Of a stretch of 64,000 nucleotides of DNA, positions 31,001-43,565 are shown piece by piece. The stretch's first letter is position 1. Each line of letters begins with the position of its first letter. The notes under the pieces are model-generated. The model ran no database searches. It was given only the letters and a program-made list of their open reading frames with translations, and was not told the DNA's origin. Made by a program: the position numbers and the translations under genes. The stretch comes from Lasiodiplodia sp. COLG20 (Eukaryota > Ascomycota > Dothideomycetes > Botryosphaeriales > Botryosphaeriaceae), in assembly GCA_009801085.1 (NCBI GenBank), contig VNWV01000002.1:3348001-3412000 (forward strand), written 5' to 3'.

Positions 31001-33293
31001 GGTGGCAGGGTTGGGCGCTGCCTGACGCATTATGGCGTCTAGGCGGCTGTCAAGTCGGGAGAATACGATGGCTGTTGCGGCATACGCGCCCCCCCTCGCC
31101 GCTGCTGTCGTGCCACCACAAGTACTACCCAATGCGGGTCACTTGGCCAGACCGGTCCTTGGTTGAACTGACACCAGTATGTTTGTTTTCTGTCGTTGTG
31201 GACCCAGAGGTTGGTTCTCCTACGGCACTTCGAAGCCTCACTTTCCAATATCTCGAAGTTGCATGTTCTTCCGTCTCTTTTTGACTTCTTCTCGTGAAGG
31301 TTACCCGCCTGGATTATGAGTTCGTGAAAAAGCAACTGCAACGGCTGTCATCAGTAGCCGAAACGAAGTATCATAGCTAGTAGGTTTGATCAAATTTTCA
31401 TTGCTCTTTGCGTGGTGCTGTTGTCAATGAACACATCGTGAAAGATGAATTTATGAGTGGCCACTGTCAGAACTTCAATGGATGCATTCCAGACAGTTAT
31501 TGGAAGAGTAGCGCTAATGAATGTATCATTAGCATTTTTATCCTCTGTCTGTTTCTTCTTGATTTTCATTCTCGCAGCTTTCACAGATGGTAACTCCTTT
31601 TTTTTTTTTTTTTTTTGCCAGAACTGTAAAACGCGTAAGAGATGGAGCATCAATTTGCAACCAACTTCTTCGGCCAACTCGCCGCCTTTTGCGCCGGACT
31701 GGTACTATTGCCAACCTTGGATCCATGTGGTTGGCAAGGTTCTCCCGCCGCGGGCATCTATTGCGCGACAAACGCCGTCGGAGTGGTGCAAACTTTTCAT
31801 AAGAAGGTTGGCTATGCTCCCGGGGCCCTAATCGTTGTTGAAGGTAGCCGCAAAGCTCCCTCTTCAGCCACGAAAGCTCTTTGAAGGACTTCATCAGTCC
31901 AACGGCGGTGTTCCAGAGAGCCGGATTCTCTCTTTGGGGCTTATTCAAACTGACATGAAGATGTGCAAGTTTACCAGAAGTAAGTTCGAACTCATTCCAG
32001 TTTGCATCTGTCAAATCTCAGTGCGTTGCTTTATTAACTACCGAGTTTAATTCCCGTATTCTTTGCCTTTTCTTCTTCAACATCAAAGCAGATACTTTGT
32101 TCATATCACCATCAAAAACATGGTCCATTCATTATACTTTATGACATGACTTCAAGTAATTGGTATATTATATAGGTAGTATCACTGCTGCACTCGCTCC
32201 TCAGCAGTGTTCAATTCAATTCATTTGCACTGTTCAACAGCATCCTTACAGTGACGCTGATGGGACGCTCCGGCACCCAGCTTACGTGTTGGGATGGAAT
32301 GACACGGTGACGTAGAACCAGTGGTGGTCAACTTCTATATTCAAAGATCTGGGAAGCAGGACTAGTTCCAGAGGCAGCCACCCACCCGGACACGCTCAAC
32401 GCCTTAATCTACGAGAAAGCTGCCGCTGGAATCATCGTGGAGTGCACCGCTTGCCACCACGTCAACTCTGCAAGCTTCTACCTCGTCTCCACTGAGAATC
32501 ACCCTTCATTCGGACAGTCCTTCGACATACACGGCTTCCAACGCCTAGGAGCTATGGGAGACCGGCTAGGCTGCTGGATGGCCAGAGAGCTACTTGAACG
32601 ACAAACAAAAGCGCGCTCTCGTTGTGGTGACCATGGTGTTCCCGCCTTTGATTTCCACACATCCTAATACCTTCAATTTTTCTATTGATTACTCGGTGTT
32701 CTGATAGAGAACTATTTTCCTAGCGAACAGGCAACCGCAGTCGATGCTGAGAGCAGTACTGGGAATGTATGCGACCTGTATCCATAGTACAAAGTTTGCC
32801 GCAGTTCAGGCAAAGCTGTGAATTGTTTTTTTTCCCCACTAACTTGAAGGTTTCTTGAATGTAACCAATTCCTCCCGCAACTCTTCCTGCATGGGTAATC
32901 GAGATGAACGTCTGGACATAGATGTCAGTTTCCACAAAGAAGCGAGCCTCTCTTATATTTCCTGGTCTTCTTCGAGTCGAAATTTCTTCTCCGGGACGAC
33001 AGCGACGACGCATCAAGCTACGAGAAATAGTATACCAAAGGAGATTTTCATAATCATCACACACATCCTCACCACCTACATAGCTACGGGAGGAACCAGG
33101 TGGTAAACCACGAACAACTAAAACCGCTCACCAAAAGCCCCCTTCCCCCTCGCGCATTCCCACTCATCATCCACAGTCCACATCATCAACATCGATGTCC
33201 CACCCAGTAACCATTTCCAACAACAAAAGAAAATTTTTCGCACGCGGAGCGGAGGGGCAACCGGACCCTTATTCACCACCACCAACATTCAAT
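28046..33293. other. Long region without a confident gene (5.2 kb)
   Basis: 28.05-30.7 kb is very GC-rich and full of chance open frames on both strands. 30.9-33.2 kb is AT-richer, with a T20 tract at 31597-31616. An open frame of about 105 codons at 32349-32667 is noted separately. I see no RNA gene, long repeat or transposon protein. Confidence 0.45.
32349..32667 (+). pseudogene. Unassigned coding-like fragment
   Basis: An open frame of about 105 codons in an otherwise stop-rich, AT-leaning stretch. It has no ATG at a sensible position and is open from just after a TGA near 32310. It contains VECTACHHV and a later RCGDHG, but I recognise no family. Codon choice looks gene-like (many third-position C). 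It may be the last exon of a gene with an undetected upstream exon, or a relic. Confidence 0.22.
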
Positions 33294-35327
33294 TCAAAAC
33301 AACACATCAACAACCGGCCCCTCATACCACCTCCGCGCCCACCCAAAATAATACACCGCGCCGAACGCGACCCACCCGCCCAGCACAACAACACTGTAAT
33401 TCATATTCTGCGGCGTCACAGGCTGCACGCTCGGAAACATGCTAAACACCATCGCGACAGCGAGCCACGCGACAGCCGCAGCGTTGATCCACGCGCCCCA
33501 GCGACCCAGACTGAACGCCGCGTGGCCAGCCTCGGCCGCGACCTTGGCGGGGGAGTCGGCGCGGCGGCCGTAAACGAGCATGTAGGCGACGGGCAGGATG
33601 TAGCTGGCGTACATGCCGAGGATGGCCATGGAGAGGACGGCGTTGAAGGCGGTGGCGGAGCCGAGGTAGACGAGGCCGAGCAGCGCCTGCAGCGCCGCCG
33701 TGCACAGCACCATGCGCGCCGGCACCTGCGAGCGCGGGTCGACGTGCGAGAAGTAGGTGCTGCAGGGGGCGGCGCGGTCGCGGGCGAAGGCCCAGGCGGT
33801 GCGGGAGGTGGAGGTGGTGCCGGCGGCGTTGGCGGCGACGGCGATGAGCGAGATGAAGAGGGCCAGGATGCTGGCGCCCGCGCGGCTGGACGTGGCATTG
33901 AGGAAGAGCTGCATGAAGGGGAAGCCGGTGGGCGAGGAGAGGAGCGAGGATAGGTCGCCTAGCGCGAAGAGGAGGACGATGCAGTAGATCAGGCCCATCA
34001 GGCCGTTGACGATGATGGAGCCGACCATGGCGATGGGGACGGATCGGGAGGGGTTGGGGAGCTCTTCTGCGAGGTGGGCGGCGGCGTCGTAGCTGGGAGG
34101 TAGGGTCAGTTGAGGTGATCGAGGAGTAATGGCTGGTGGAGAAGGGGACGACAGTAGTGATGCATGGGAGGAGAACCGAAGTAGTATCGTGCTCGATGGG
34201 GTAGACGGATGGAAACACTTACCCGAGGAATGGATACACGGCGCTCAGCATGCCCACCATCCAGCTCACTCCATCGTTCGACCACCCACTGGTGTTCTCG
34301 ACCTCTTTGAAGACGTAGCTCGCGGTGTGCCCGCCATCCTTGCCGATGCCCATGACACCAAGCACGACGACCGTCGCCACGAAGCCGACAACGTGCCCGA
34401 TGCCGCTCAGCGTGTTGGTATGCGGCAGGATGCGTGAGCCGTAGATGTTGACGAGAGTGCTGTATACGATGATGGCCCAGTAGAACATCAGACCCTGCCA
34501 TCGCTGTGGAACATAAGTGCCAGACGCATCATTGAGCACGATCAGGGCTTGGAACTGCAGGCCAGCAGCGAAGGCGGCAGAAGCAGTCAGCACTACCTGG
34601 CCGCCGATGTTGATCCAGCCGGTGAACCAGGACGCTACAAGGCGTGTGTGAGGGGGAGCGAGAGAAGCGACCCAGTGGTATTGCCCTAGAAGTCCAGTTA
34701 GTTAAGGCCGGTCGACTACAAGTTGAATGGGTGTTTGGCTGGATGGCAAAGCGGAAGTGACTAAGGGCAAGCCGAAGGGAAACCGAACGGTTACTCACCT
34801 CCAGCAGTTGGATATATCGATGCGATCTCAGCCATCGACGCTGCCGTCAATAGCGTTCCAATGAAGGCAATGACACTGTAGCAGCAAAGTTAGCCTCTCG
34901 AGTATAAGGATGGCATCCAGCGTGCATCCTGCCCAACTAGGCCGCTACTCCGCCCCGCCAAGCCTGAGCCCTCTCTTCCTCGGCAACCAAAATAGCCATC
35001 GACGCCAACAAGATTTCCATTCGCCAGCCTATCAAACTCTGCGAGGAAGGCTGCAAGGGTAGATGGGACTTACTAGTTGTAGAACAGACACGGTGCTCCA
35101 CCATTCGTCAGCGCCTGTGCGACGACACTGGAGAGGGCCTCCCAGGTGGCCATCAAACACACCAGCAGCGCACCCAGCGACCACACGCTGAACTCGCGAC
35201 GGAGCTCGTCCGCATGGCCCGTCACCGTCGAGACAGCGCCGGCCTGCAGCTCGACATCTGCAGCCGTGCTGCTATGGATGCCAGGCTTGGCCGTCGAGTC
35301 TGATGAGCGGGTTTTGGTGAGAGACAT
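33294..35327 (-). CDS. APC-family amino acid / GABA / choline-type permease
   Basis: Four exons, 35327-35074, 34875-34799, 34685-34223 and 34092-33294, with introns of 198, 113 and 130 bp, give 530 aa. The protein has the usual fungal Uga4/Hnm1-like layout: a hydrophilic N-terminus (about 45 residues), the first helix segment with FSVWSLGALL, the AEIASIYPTAGGQYHW motif after helix 2, and then about ten further hydrophobic spans. It includes YDAAAHLAEELPNPSRSVP, the conserved cytoplasmic loop of this family, and TTSTSRTAWAFARD before helix 9. It imports amino acids, GABA, choline or related amines across the plasma membrane with protons; the substrate is not readable. The second exon is only 77 bp. 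The next gene is an amine oxidase transcribed the same way, so a nitrogen-source link is possible but unproven. Confidence 0.9.
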
Positions 35328-37076
35328 GATATATTTCTCCTTTTTTCTCTGTAGTGTGTGTGTGGAACTTGCTTTTCTTGATGGAAAGACGAGGTTGAAG
35401 GATTCGATGGTTGCGGAGGTGTGCGAGGTTGGTGTTCGGCGTGTTTTGGAGGCGAATCCAGACGCTCGGTTTCCTAAGCGGGAAGCCGGAGTGGCGGAGG
35501 GGCCAGGATGGGCACTAGACGCAGCAGGAAAAGTAGGCAACACCGCAACCAAGAAAATAATCTCAAAGTGAACTGCGAGTAGGCGAGGCGATCGCGGTCG
35601 GTGGTGTGAGAGTGAAAGTTGGTCGCAGGAGATAAGTAGTAAAGGTCTTTCAAGCCTGTCTTCGATATCCACCGGTTTCCTATCACCGCCACGGGAGCTC
35701 CGGTATGCGGCGATTGCGAGAGGCAGGACGTGGGAGGATTGCGTGCGTCTCTGATAGGGACTGACTGTGACCAGCACAATAGACTAACAAGGTGGAGACG
35801 AGGGCAGGTTGCTATCGCAGAAATTTAGGATGTGACCGGGGCTGGCGTCGACACAAGAGATAATAGGCATCCTGAAGAGATAACAAGCAACAGGCCCAGC
35901 AGCATCGCAGCTCGTTATTTTCCCCGCATTTCCCACGGAACTAGCGAAGCCACACTGACACTGCAGGGGCCGGACATGGCACTGACCGTCTTAGGATTTC
36001 CCCTCATGGCAGCCATGTGCACCTTTCGGGCTCTCCATCTCTGTGGGGGAGGAGCGGCTTTGGAGGTCATCAATGCCAAACGTGGAAATGGCCCGGGTTT
36101 GCCGAACTAGCACCTGCTGCCATGGGCGTCGCGAAGGCAGCGCACGCCCCCATAATGCAGAAAAATGCAACGCGGATTGGTTCACGCGCGTCTTGAGGCT
36201 GCCCTACGCAGCACTCGATGGTGGCCAAAGTTGTGGAATTGTTTCCGCCTAGCCGAATGTGGCGCAGATCTCAGCAGCATCTTCGTCACTGAGGAACTGC
36301 GCGTTACCTCGGGCGTAGGTAAAAAAATTTGGCGTTGAGATAAGAGCGCGGAAAGATAGGCATCGTGCAGAGATAGCGATTTCGTCGAGATTCTGGCTGT
36401 TCGGGGGGCTTGCGGGTTGGCGTGTCGTCGTTGTAGAGTTGTCGCTGTGGCCTGCCGCTCGATGTCTGATGGGGGCGCCCACTGCGGAATTGTGGGGGAG
36501 TGCGGGAGGCGGAATCTTTCCACGCTGGATCCGCTCAGGCACTTCGCCGACGTGATTGGCCGGCGCGGATTGGCGGCACGATAAGCATCATCCTGGCACA
36601 ACGTTCCCAGTGACAGGGTCTGAGAATTGTCAGAACGAAGTCGCAACGACAGATTTGGATCAGTCTTCCATGGAGTTGCGGAGTCTCTATTACCTGGGAA
36701 AAGAAGCAGTGAGATGTAGTAAAACCGGATAGCAAAGGAACTTGTCTCAAAGAAGGAACTGAAAGAGAAATAGAAGCATGGTCGTCCAACTAAGCTTGGC
36801 CGAGACAACAAAAAAAAAAAAAACATATCCACGTACCTTCTTAGATAAGCATAATTCAAATCCTTTCAGGCAGACTTGGGCTCGACGCAAAAGTAGACTC
36901 AACATACACAGCGGAACAACAGTAGCAAGGAACAGTGGATCTTATATTCTTCAAAGTCTCTCTAGACAAGCATTTTCGCCATGATTATCATCCGATCAAC
37001 GCCATATAATCACACCACGCCAAGAACCCATCGCATCATCATAAAACCCAAATTTTCCCAATCCAACCGTCTACAT
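35328..37076. other. Intergenic (1.75 kb)
   Basis: This is the upstream region of the permease and the 3' flank of the amine oxidase. An A15-type tract lies at 36810-36825. Overlapping open frames lack motifs. I see no RNA gene. Confidence 0.45.
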
Positions 37077-39150
37077 TTACAAGTTCCCCTTCACGCAGCA
37101 GCTCTTGTTCTCCTTGTACACCTCGACCGACGCCAAGTTCTTGTTGCTGGGCACGTCGATGCTGGGGTTAGCCTCGAAGAAGTCGGCGGGCCGCAGGTTG
37201 ACCTGGAAGATGTCGACGGGCATGACGGGCCAGTCCTCGACGCGGGGGTTGTGGGTGAGTCCGAAGACGGACCAGACGACGACGTCGTCGTTCTCGACGT
37301 TCTCGCGGCGCTTGACGGCGTCGCCCACGCCGTCGACCTCCTTGGTGCTCTGCAGCGTGAAGCGGCCGCCCGCGTACAGCTCGTCGTCCTTGTACTTGGT
37401 CACCCAGACGTGGTGCTTGGCGAACTCGGCGCGCTTGCTCTGCACGCTGTCCGGGTCGGCCAGCAGCAGCTGCGTCGCCGGCGGCGTGAACTTGTAGCCC
37501 ACCGGCTTGCCGCTAATGCGGTTCTTGCGGTTGGGGTTGACGATCTTGAAGATGCGGTTGTTGTGCGGCGCCGCGTCGGCGAACGACGACGTCTTGATGG
37601 GCGTCTGCCGGATCTCGTAGAAGTTGCCGCGCGGGTTGGTCTTGGGGTTCATGGGGACGGCGTGCGACTCCTCCTGGATGACGGTGTTTTGGTGGCCGTC
37701 GACGGCGGGATCGATACGTGCACAGAAAATGTGCTGGTGGTTCTGGGCGAGCGCACCGGGGTTCACAACGTTGCCGTAGTCGCTCTGCTTGCCAGCGTCG
37801 ATGTTCACAACGGACACGATACCAGTGGCGCGCGTCTCGATGACGATGCCGCCGGCCTGGTCGAACTTGAAGGCAAAGATATACTCGTAGTTGGCCAAAG
37901 TGATGATGAACTGAACAACCAGCTCGCGCATGCGAGTCACGACGGCACGGCCAGTCCTCCAGTTGGTGTGCTTCCAGCCAATGCCGTTGTCCTGCTCGTG
38001 CAGGCAGACGACATTGGGGTGGGGAGTGGCTTTGCCATCACGGCCAATGACAACGGCGTCGAAGTATTTGATGACGCCCAGGCAGTCGCAGCCAAGAGCA
38101 AGGTTGTTGGCGCAGTTGCCGGCACCGCCGTCTCCGAAGTCGAAAGCCTGCTTCCTCTGGAAAGGAGGGCGAGCATCGGCGTAAGGGACCGTCATCTCGC
38201 TGATGCTCAGTCTGTACAGCACACTCCTGCCCTCGTAGTGCAAATCGTGGATAACAGCGCCCTCGCGGGGGTTGAATCCGACCCTGAAGCGCCACTTCTG
38301 CCATTCAACCAAGCTCTCGTCGGTGATCTTGAAGGAAGGACCCTCGGGCTGCTGGACGTTCAGGGGCTTCAGGTCCTTGCGCGTTCCGTTAGGCAGGAGC
38401 TCTGGCACGTACTCGGACGTCTTGCAGTGTTCGACGATGTTGGGGCTGTTGGTCTTCTCGGTGAGGCCGTCGCCCTTGCCGCCCGTAGCCAGGCGGTCGA
38501 TGCGGACAATCTCCTGCTTGTGGGCATCCATGACAGGAATGAGCGGCAGGGGGTAGGCGTAGAAGTTGGAGTCAGGGTTGCCGCTACGGGTGTCGTTTGC
38601 AAAAATCAGGCCCTGGAAGTAACGGCGGTTCTCATCCTCGGCATCAAGGCCTCCGTACGGCCACGGCTCGACGACGACCTCGAAGCCCTCAGGGAGGTTG
38701 AACTCGGCGATGGCCTCCTGGAACAAAGGCGAGGCCTTGCAGACATCGACGAGCGTGTCAAACTCCTTCCTGCGCAAGTGTCAGTGTTTGGGTTTGGTGA
38801 GCGCTGCGGGTTACGTACAGCGTCAGGGCAGCGTGGTGCTGCTTGCCAATGACCTCGTGCTTGACACGCGCGGCGCGGTTCACATCGACGATGGACTCAT
38901 GATACTCAGGAATCCTGTCAGCGCCAATGACGTCGTACTGAACCTTGGCCAACCGCGGGGGGCGAGGCGTGGTAGGCGACAGGCGGCCCGAGTGCTCGAG
39001 CTCGAGGAACTTCTTCAGGTCGGCCTTGGCAGGCTCTTGCAGGAAGATCTCGCGGAAGCTGATGACGGCGCCGGGGTGAGCTTTGACGACGACATCGTGA
39101 GCCCGGTTGGTCTCGTCGATGGAGAGGATCTGGAGGGGGTGGGGGACCAT
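37077..39150 (-). CDS. Copper amine oxidase (TPQ-dependent primary amine oxidase)
   Basis: Two exons, 39150-38819 and 38769-37077, with a 49-bp intron, give 674 aa. The active-site motif NYEY is present; its first Tyr (about Y405) is the one oxidised to topaquinone. The copper ligand pair HQH follows about 60 residues later, with the third His expected near the C-terminal HNPRVEDWPVMP motif. That motif is very conserved in the family, and the catalytic base Asp should lie in the YFDAVVIG region. The N-terminal N2/N3 domains start at MVPHPLQ. There is no signal peptide, so it is probably a cytosolic or peroxisomal enzyme, although the C-terminus (KGNL) is not a standard peroxisomal signal. It oxidises primary amines to aldehydes with release of ammonia and H2O2, serving amine nitrogen use. 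Confidence 0.95.
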
Positions 39151-39861
39151 GGTGGAGGAGGCGCGGAAGGAGGGAGCGCAGAATGGGTATCACGGAAAAT
39201 GCACAAGTGAAAAAGCCTAGCCTCACGAAGGCATTGGGCAGGAGAGGGACAGATTTATAGAGGCACCGAGCAGAGCAGCTCAGGGCCCGAAAGGGCAAGT
39301 CCAGCCAGCGGAGGCCGCGGACATGGTGCTCGCCATCGCCTGCCAGATGGTCGACCCCGCTGATGGATTCCGCAGGGCGTCGATAGCAGCATGCGCGCCG
39401 TCGTTCCGCCTCCGGGCGTAATCGGCTGTCGTTGGTTGCGGGGAAGCACGCGCCATCAGCGGCAGTCGCTTGGCCTTTTGCCGGCTGTACTTGCCACGAT
39501 AGGCTTAGCCGCTGCATTTCTCTGTGTCGTCCGAATCTGCCATATCTCCACTACTTCTTGCCGTGCCGGCCGCCCATTGCGGGTCTATCGTCTCTCAGTC
39601 GCCGGCCTTGCAACAACTGCGTCGGCCCGCGGCTCGGGCTGTTGTTCTTATCACCCACCCCGGCGCCGGCTGGTCGACGCACGGATGCATTTTGCAAGCG
39701 CGCAAGTCACAGCGAGCCCGCTCGCCCACACTAATCCATTACTCTCAGATAGGCCGCTCTCTTCTCACGCCACCACAACGTCTTATTGGGATATCTTATC
39801 TAAACCTTAAAAATCCTCCAAATTATTTGTTAAATTCAATCCTGTAACTCCGGTCGTCCAT
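39151..39861. other. Intergenic (0.7 kb)
   Basis: This is the amine oxidase promoter side and the 3' flank of the potassium channel gene. Chance open frames only; I see nothing else. Confidence 0.5.
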
Positions 39862-42736
39862 CTAGCCGCCCACATCCTTTACTCCTTCCTCATCGCCACT
39901 TCTTCTCAACTCTCTTTCTCCCCCAAGTCCATCATTCCGTCTTAGATATCTCCCCAAGCTCTCACACAGCCTGTCCAGCACGAACTCGGCCTCGCTCATC
40001 CCCGCCATCATCGGGCTGTTCTCGCCAATCCAATCCCACTCCACCAGTCCCTCTTCCTCCTCTTCTCTCTCTTCCTCCTCCCTCCCTTCCGCCGTAAACC
40101 TTATGAGTTTGGTAAACTCTACCCACTCCTCGTAGCTGTACCGCTTCGGCCTCACTCTGTCCACGTCCGCTTTGAAGTCGTTGGCCACGTCGCGGATGGC
40201 CTTGGCCAACCGCCGCGCGAGCCGAGCATCCGATTCTGTCTCCGGATCCTCCGCTGCGAGGGACGCCACTGTTGGTGGTCGGGTGGTGCGGGCGGCCGCG
40301 GCCTCGGTATCGTCATCATTATCATGGTCATCGTTATAATCAGGATCTGTTGACTCTGGGTCGCGGGATCGAGACGGCGGTGAGCTTCTGCTATCCTCCT
40401 CTTCCTCTTCCTCCCCCTCCTGTTCTCCTTCGGCGTCCGCCGAGGGACCCAAGGGGAGACCGCGTCTGATGCGTCGGCGCGCGGCCGCTTGCTGCAGGAA
40501 GTTGAGGAGGCGCGGGTGTGACTGCAGGAAATCGTGCCAGATGCCGTCCTTGGGCAGGACGGTGACGTCGGCGAGTTTGGATGTGGCGTTTTTGAAGCCT
40601 GAGATGACGGTGTCGCCCTGGTAAGAGATCGTTTGTCAGCTCTGCGTCTTGTCACCCTTCATTACTTTTCATCACCCCGTTCCTTGGGTACCCCAAACCC
40701 TCGATACCGCGAGGGGGATTGAACCAAAAAGAACAGCCAGGACAGAACACACTCACCATGTCCGAAATCAGAATCGTCATGGTCGGCACCGCGATCAGGC
40801 TCCACACGACGAAGAAGCTGCGGCCGGCGTTGGACTTGGGCGCCAGGTCGCCATACCCAACAGTCAGCAGCGAGACGTAGCAGAAGTACAGCGCCTGGAA
40901 GTAGCTCAGCCCCTGCGCGTTGCGCTCGGCCTTCCAGAAGACGACGGCGCCCACGCACCACAGGATCCCGAACGCCAGCACCGACAGCGTCAGCGCGTAC
41001 CACCGCTTGAAGCGCGCCGTCGAGTGCTGGATCGCCCGCATCGTGTCGAACCGGTCTTTCTCCTCGCGCAGCAGCAGCAGCCGCGGTTGCCGCCGGTGGG
41101 GGTGCCGGTGGTGGTACTGGTGCTTCACCGTCGACACGACGGCGCTGGCCGCGCTCTTCTTCTTTTTCTTCTTCCTTGTGCGAAGTTGTTGTTGTTGTTG
41201 CTGCTGCTGCTGCTGCGTCTCATCTGGTTCGTACTGCCGCCCCCTTTCTCCCTCCCGTCTCTTGGGAGAGGCGGGGATGCGTGTTGCGGCGGAGCGGTCG
41301 ACTGGGTTGAAGGGGCCGGAGATGACGGGCAACGGCCGTGACGTCGAGTGTCGCAGCCGCTTCGCCGTTGCGCGTTGGCGCAGCTCGAACGAGGAGGTGA
41401 CGGTGCGGTCGAGCGTGCGGCTGCGCACCTTGTCGATGTGCTTGCGCACGACTTTCTCGTGGCCGAGGTCGGTGCTGAATTTGTAGATGCTGGACACGAC
41501 GAGACCGAGCATGATGATGCCGCCGACCGAATAGGGGAAGACGAGGCCGCGCGAGACGTCGTTCGACGGCACCATGTCGCCTGGCAAGAACAGTGGTGAG
41601 TGAATGCTACCAATGAGCTGACAAATAAGTGCTGTGCATACCAAATCCAACCGTGAGGATTGTCACGTCGCAGAAGTACAAGGCGTTGGCGAAAGTCCAG
41701 TTGTCTTGCCCGTGCAGAGTCTCAATTCGTGAGAATATGCCCCCGCCGCCTGCTAGCCAGACGAAGAACATCATCGTTTGAAGGATGAGCGTGCGTTGTG
41801 ACTCGGTCAGGGTGAATGTTTGAGGGTAGTGCCCTCGCCAGTACCCGACCATGTTGACCATCAATATCATGGAGCAAATGCAGTAGAACACTGCTGCCAT
41901 GACGGCGTACCAATAGCCTTGCGTGTAAGTCTGGTTGGGGCGATCGGGTGGGACATAGATCTCCATGCAAATAAGAATTGCCGTGAGCTGAGAGGGGTTA
42001 GCTGATGAACCACAAGTTACGTTGTCCACTGTAAACTAAATTGTCGGCAATGAGACGACACGGTATAACTTACCAGACCAGTAGCAATGTACCAGAGGAT
42101 GATTGTCAATGGCAAGGCGATTATGTACCTGACCTTCTGTGTGAAGTTCATCAGGAGGAAAAAATTGCCCACAAAGCCGCATATCAGAGATGCCACATTC
42201 AACCAGTACGTCCATTCCGGATCTTTGAACGGCACACCAGACAGCTCCGGCAACACCTTCCCATCGACAACCAAATCCATCCTCCAGTAAGTGACCAGAG
42301 CCGCAATTGAAAGCACATTAGCTAGCGGACCTAGTGTGGCGGCAAGAAGTCTGTGTTGTTGGTGTCAGTCTAATACAGTTCACACCAAGGACATATGAAT
42401 ACCCACGGAATCGCAGTGCTTGCGAACCACCAATCACTGTCATCGAAAGATCAGCGCCCAGTCTTTTTCAAAAACACTCAATCGTCAGAGAGCAGCATAC
42501 TTTTTACTTCCGTCTTCCTTTCTCCTCTCCCAGAACCTGCCAAGATTGCGCCACGTCCACTTGTGCTTTTTCTTTTGCTCCTTCTTCTCTTTCTTTTGTT
42601 CTTGCGTGGTTCTCCGCTTAGAAGGCGAGAACGCCGGTTCCTTCATCGTGATATGCTGCGGTGTCGACATGCTGCCCAAGCTATCCGATTTCTCCGGCAG
42701 GGACGCAGCGGTGAGAGATGGATCTGTCGATTCCAT
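39862..42736 (-). CDS. TOK1-type outward-rectifying K+ channel (two pore domains, eight TM)
   Basis: Six exons, 42736-42501, 42436-42407, 42350-42074, 41987-41642, 41580-40757 and 40617-39862, give 822 aa. The second exon is a 30-bp microexon completing the WWFASTAIP segment. Eight hydrophobic spans and two selectivity filters are visible. The first, TVGFGD, is split by the fourth intron after the second G; the second is TVGYGD near the end of exon 5. This 8TM/2P layout is specific to fungal TOK channels of the plasma membrane, which release K+ on depolarisation. Exon 5 carries a cytoplasmic linker with a run of ten Gln and a K6 run, and the C-terminal tail has long Glu and Asp/Asn blocks. 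These repeats vary between strains in many fungi (general knowledge) and could tune the channel (inference). Confidence 0.92.
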
Positions 42737-43565
42737 CGTACTGTGTTAAGGATATCTCTCTTCTTCATCAAAGACCTTGTTTCTGTGAAGGAAAAGAAAC
42801 CATGTGGAATTGCAGTGACGTTGCAATCTAGTACTATTTCCGTACAGAGTGCATATGGCGTTTCATCGTCTAGTGGATGGGTTGGGGGATAACGAAAAGC
42901 GGAACAACGCGGGTTGTTGAACGGTAACCTGTTGGCAATTCCTTTGTGACGGAATTGGCGCGGCTTAGTTGTGGCTATCAGTAGTTCGGATCATCATTGC
43001 GGGGCGCCGGCCGAAGCATAGGAAGATAGCACCGTCGTTTGACTGTGAAAGAAGCGGAAGTGACATGGTGAAACAGATTGAAAAAGGCCGTTCGGCCGTA
43101 GCGACGTTAGTTCGTGTCCATATGGACACCCAAAAGATCCAAAAGGGGGGCGACCATAGATGGGAGAGGTTGCTGGTGGTCGTGCAGGAATCCGAAAACA
43201 AGGCGTCCAAGTTTGCCGCGCGTGTGACGCTTTGAACAAGCCACGCGCCATACGACGCGGGGGAAGATCTCCACCGTCCGCCTCATATCTAGCTGCGTCA
43301 TTAACCATGCGACCTCGCGTCGAGTAAGGATATCTTTTGTAAATAGAGGCCTGAGTGTTCTTTCTTGATTTTTTTTTTCGTGGATATGAAAGGTAAATAA
43401 GAATCATGACATAGAAGTATTTACACAACCAGGACCTCGTATCGTCCAACGACTCTGGCTAGTGGTGTACATAATCTTTTTAAGCGCACATGGTAGAACC
43501 AGGGCACTTCAAATTTCCCTGGTTCGGCGCTCAGCTAGTAAAACAAGATCAACAAATCCTTACGG
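42737..43565. other. Intergenic (0.8 kb)
   Basis: This is the upstream region of the channel gene and the 3' flank of the ETF alpha gene. No motif-bearing open frame, RNA or repeat is seen. Confidence 0.5.

Noticed and set aside
31538..32014. Minus-strand open frame of 158 codons
   Set aside because: It runs through a T20 tract as a Lys run, shows no motif and is contradicted by equal-quality frames on the plus strand.
32720..33064. Minus-strand frame with CLNCGKLC and YCSQH
   Set aside because: Cysteine spacing is suggestive of zinc binding, but there is no recognised family and no supporting exon structure.
36981..38852. 623-codon plus-strand open frame
   Set aside because: It is the antisense shadow of the copper amine oxidase; codon bias and all motifs lie on the minus strand.
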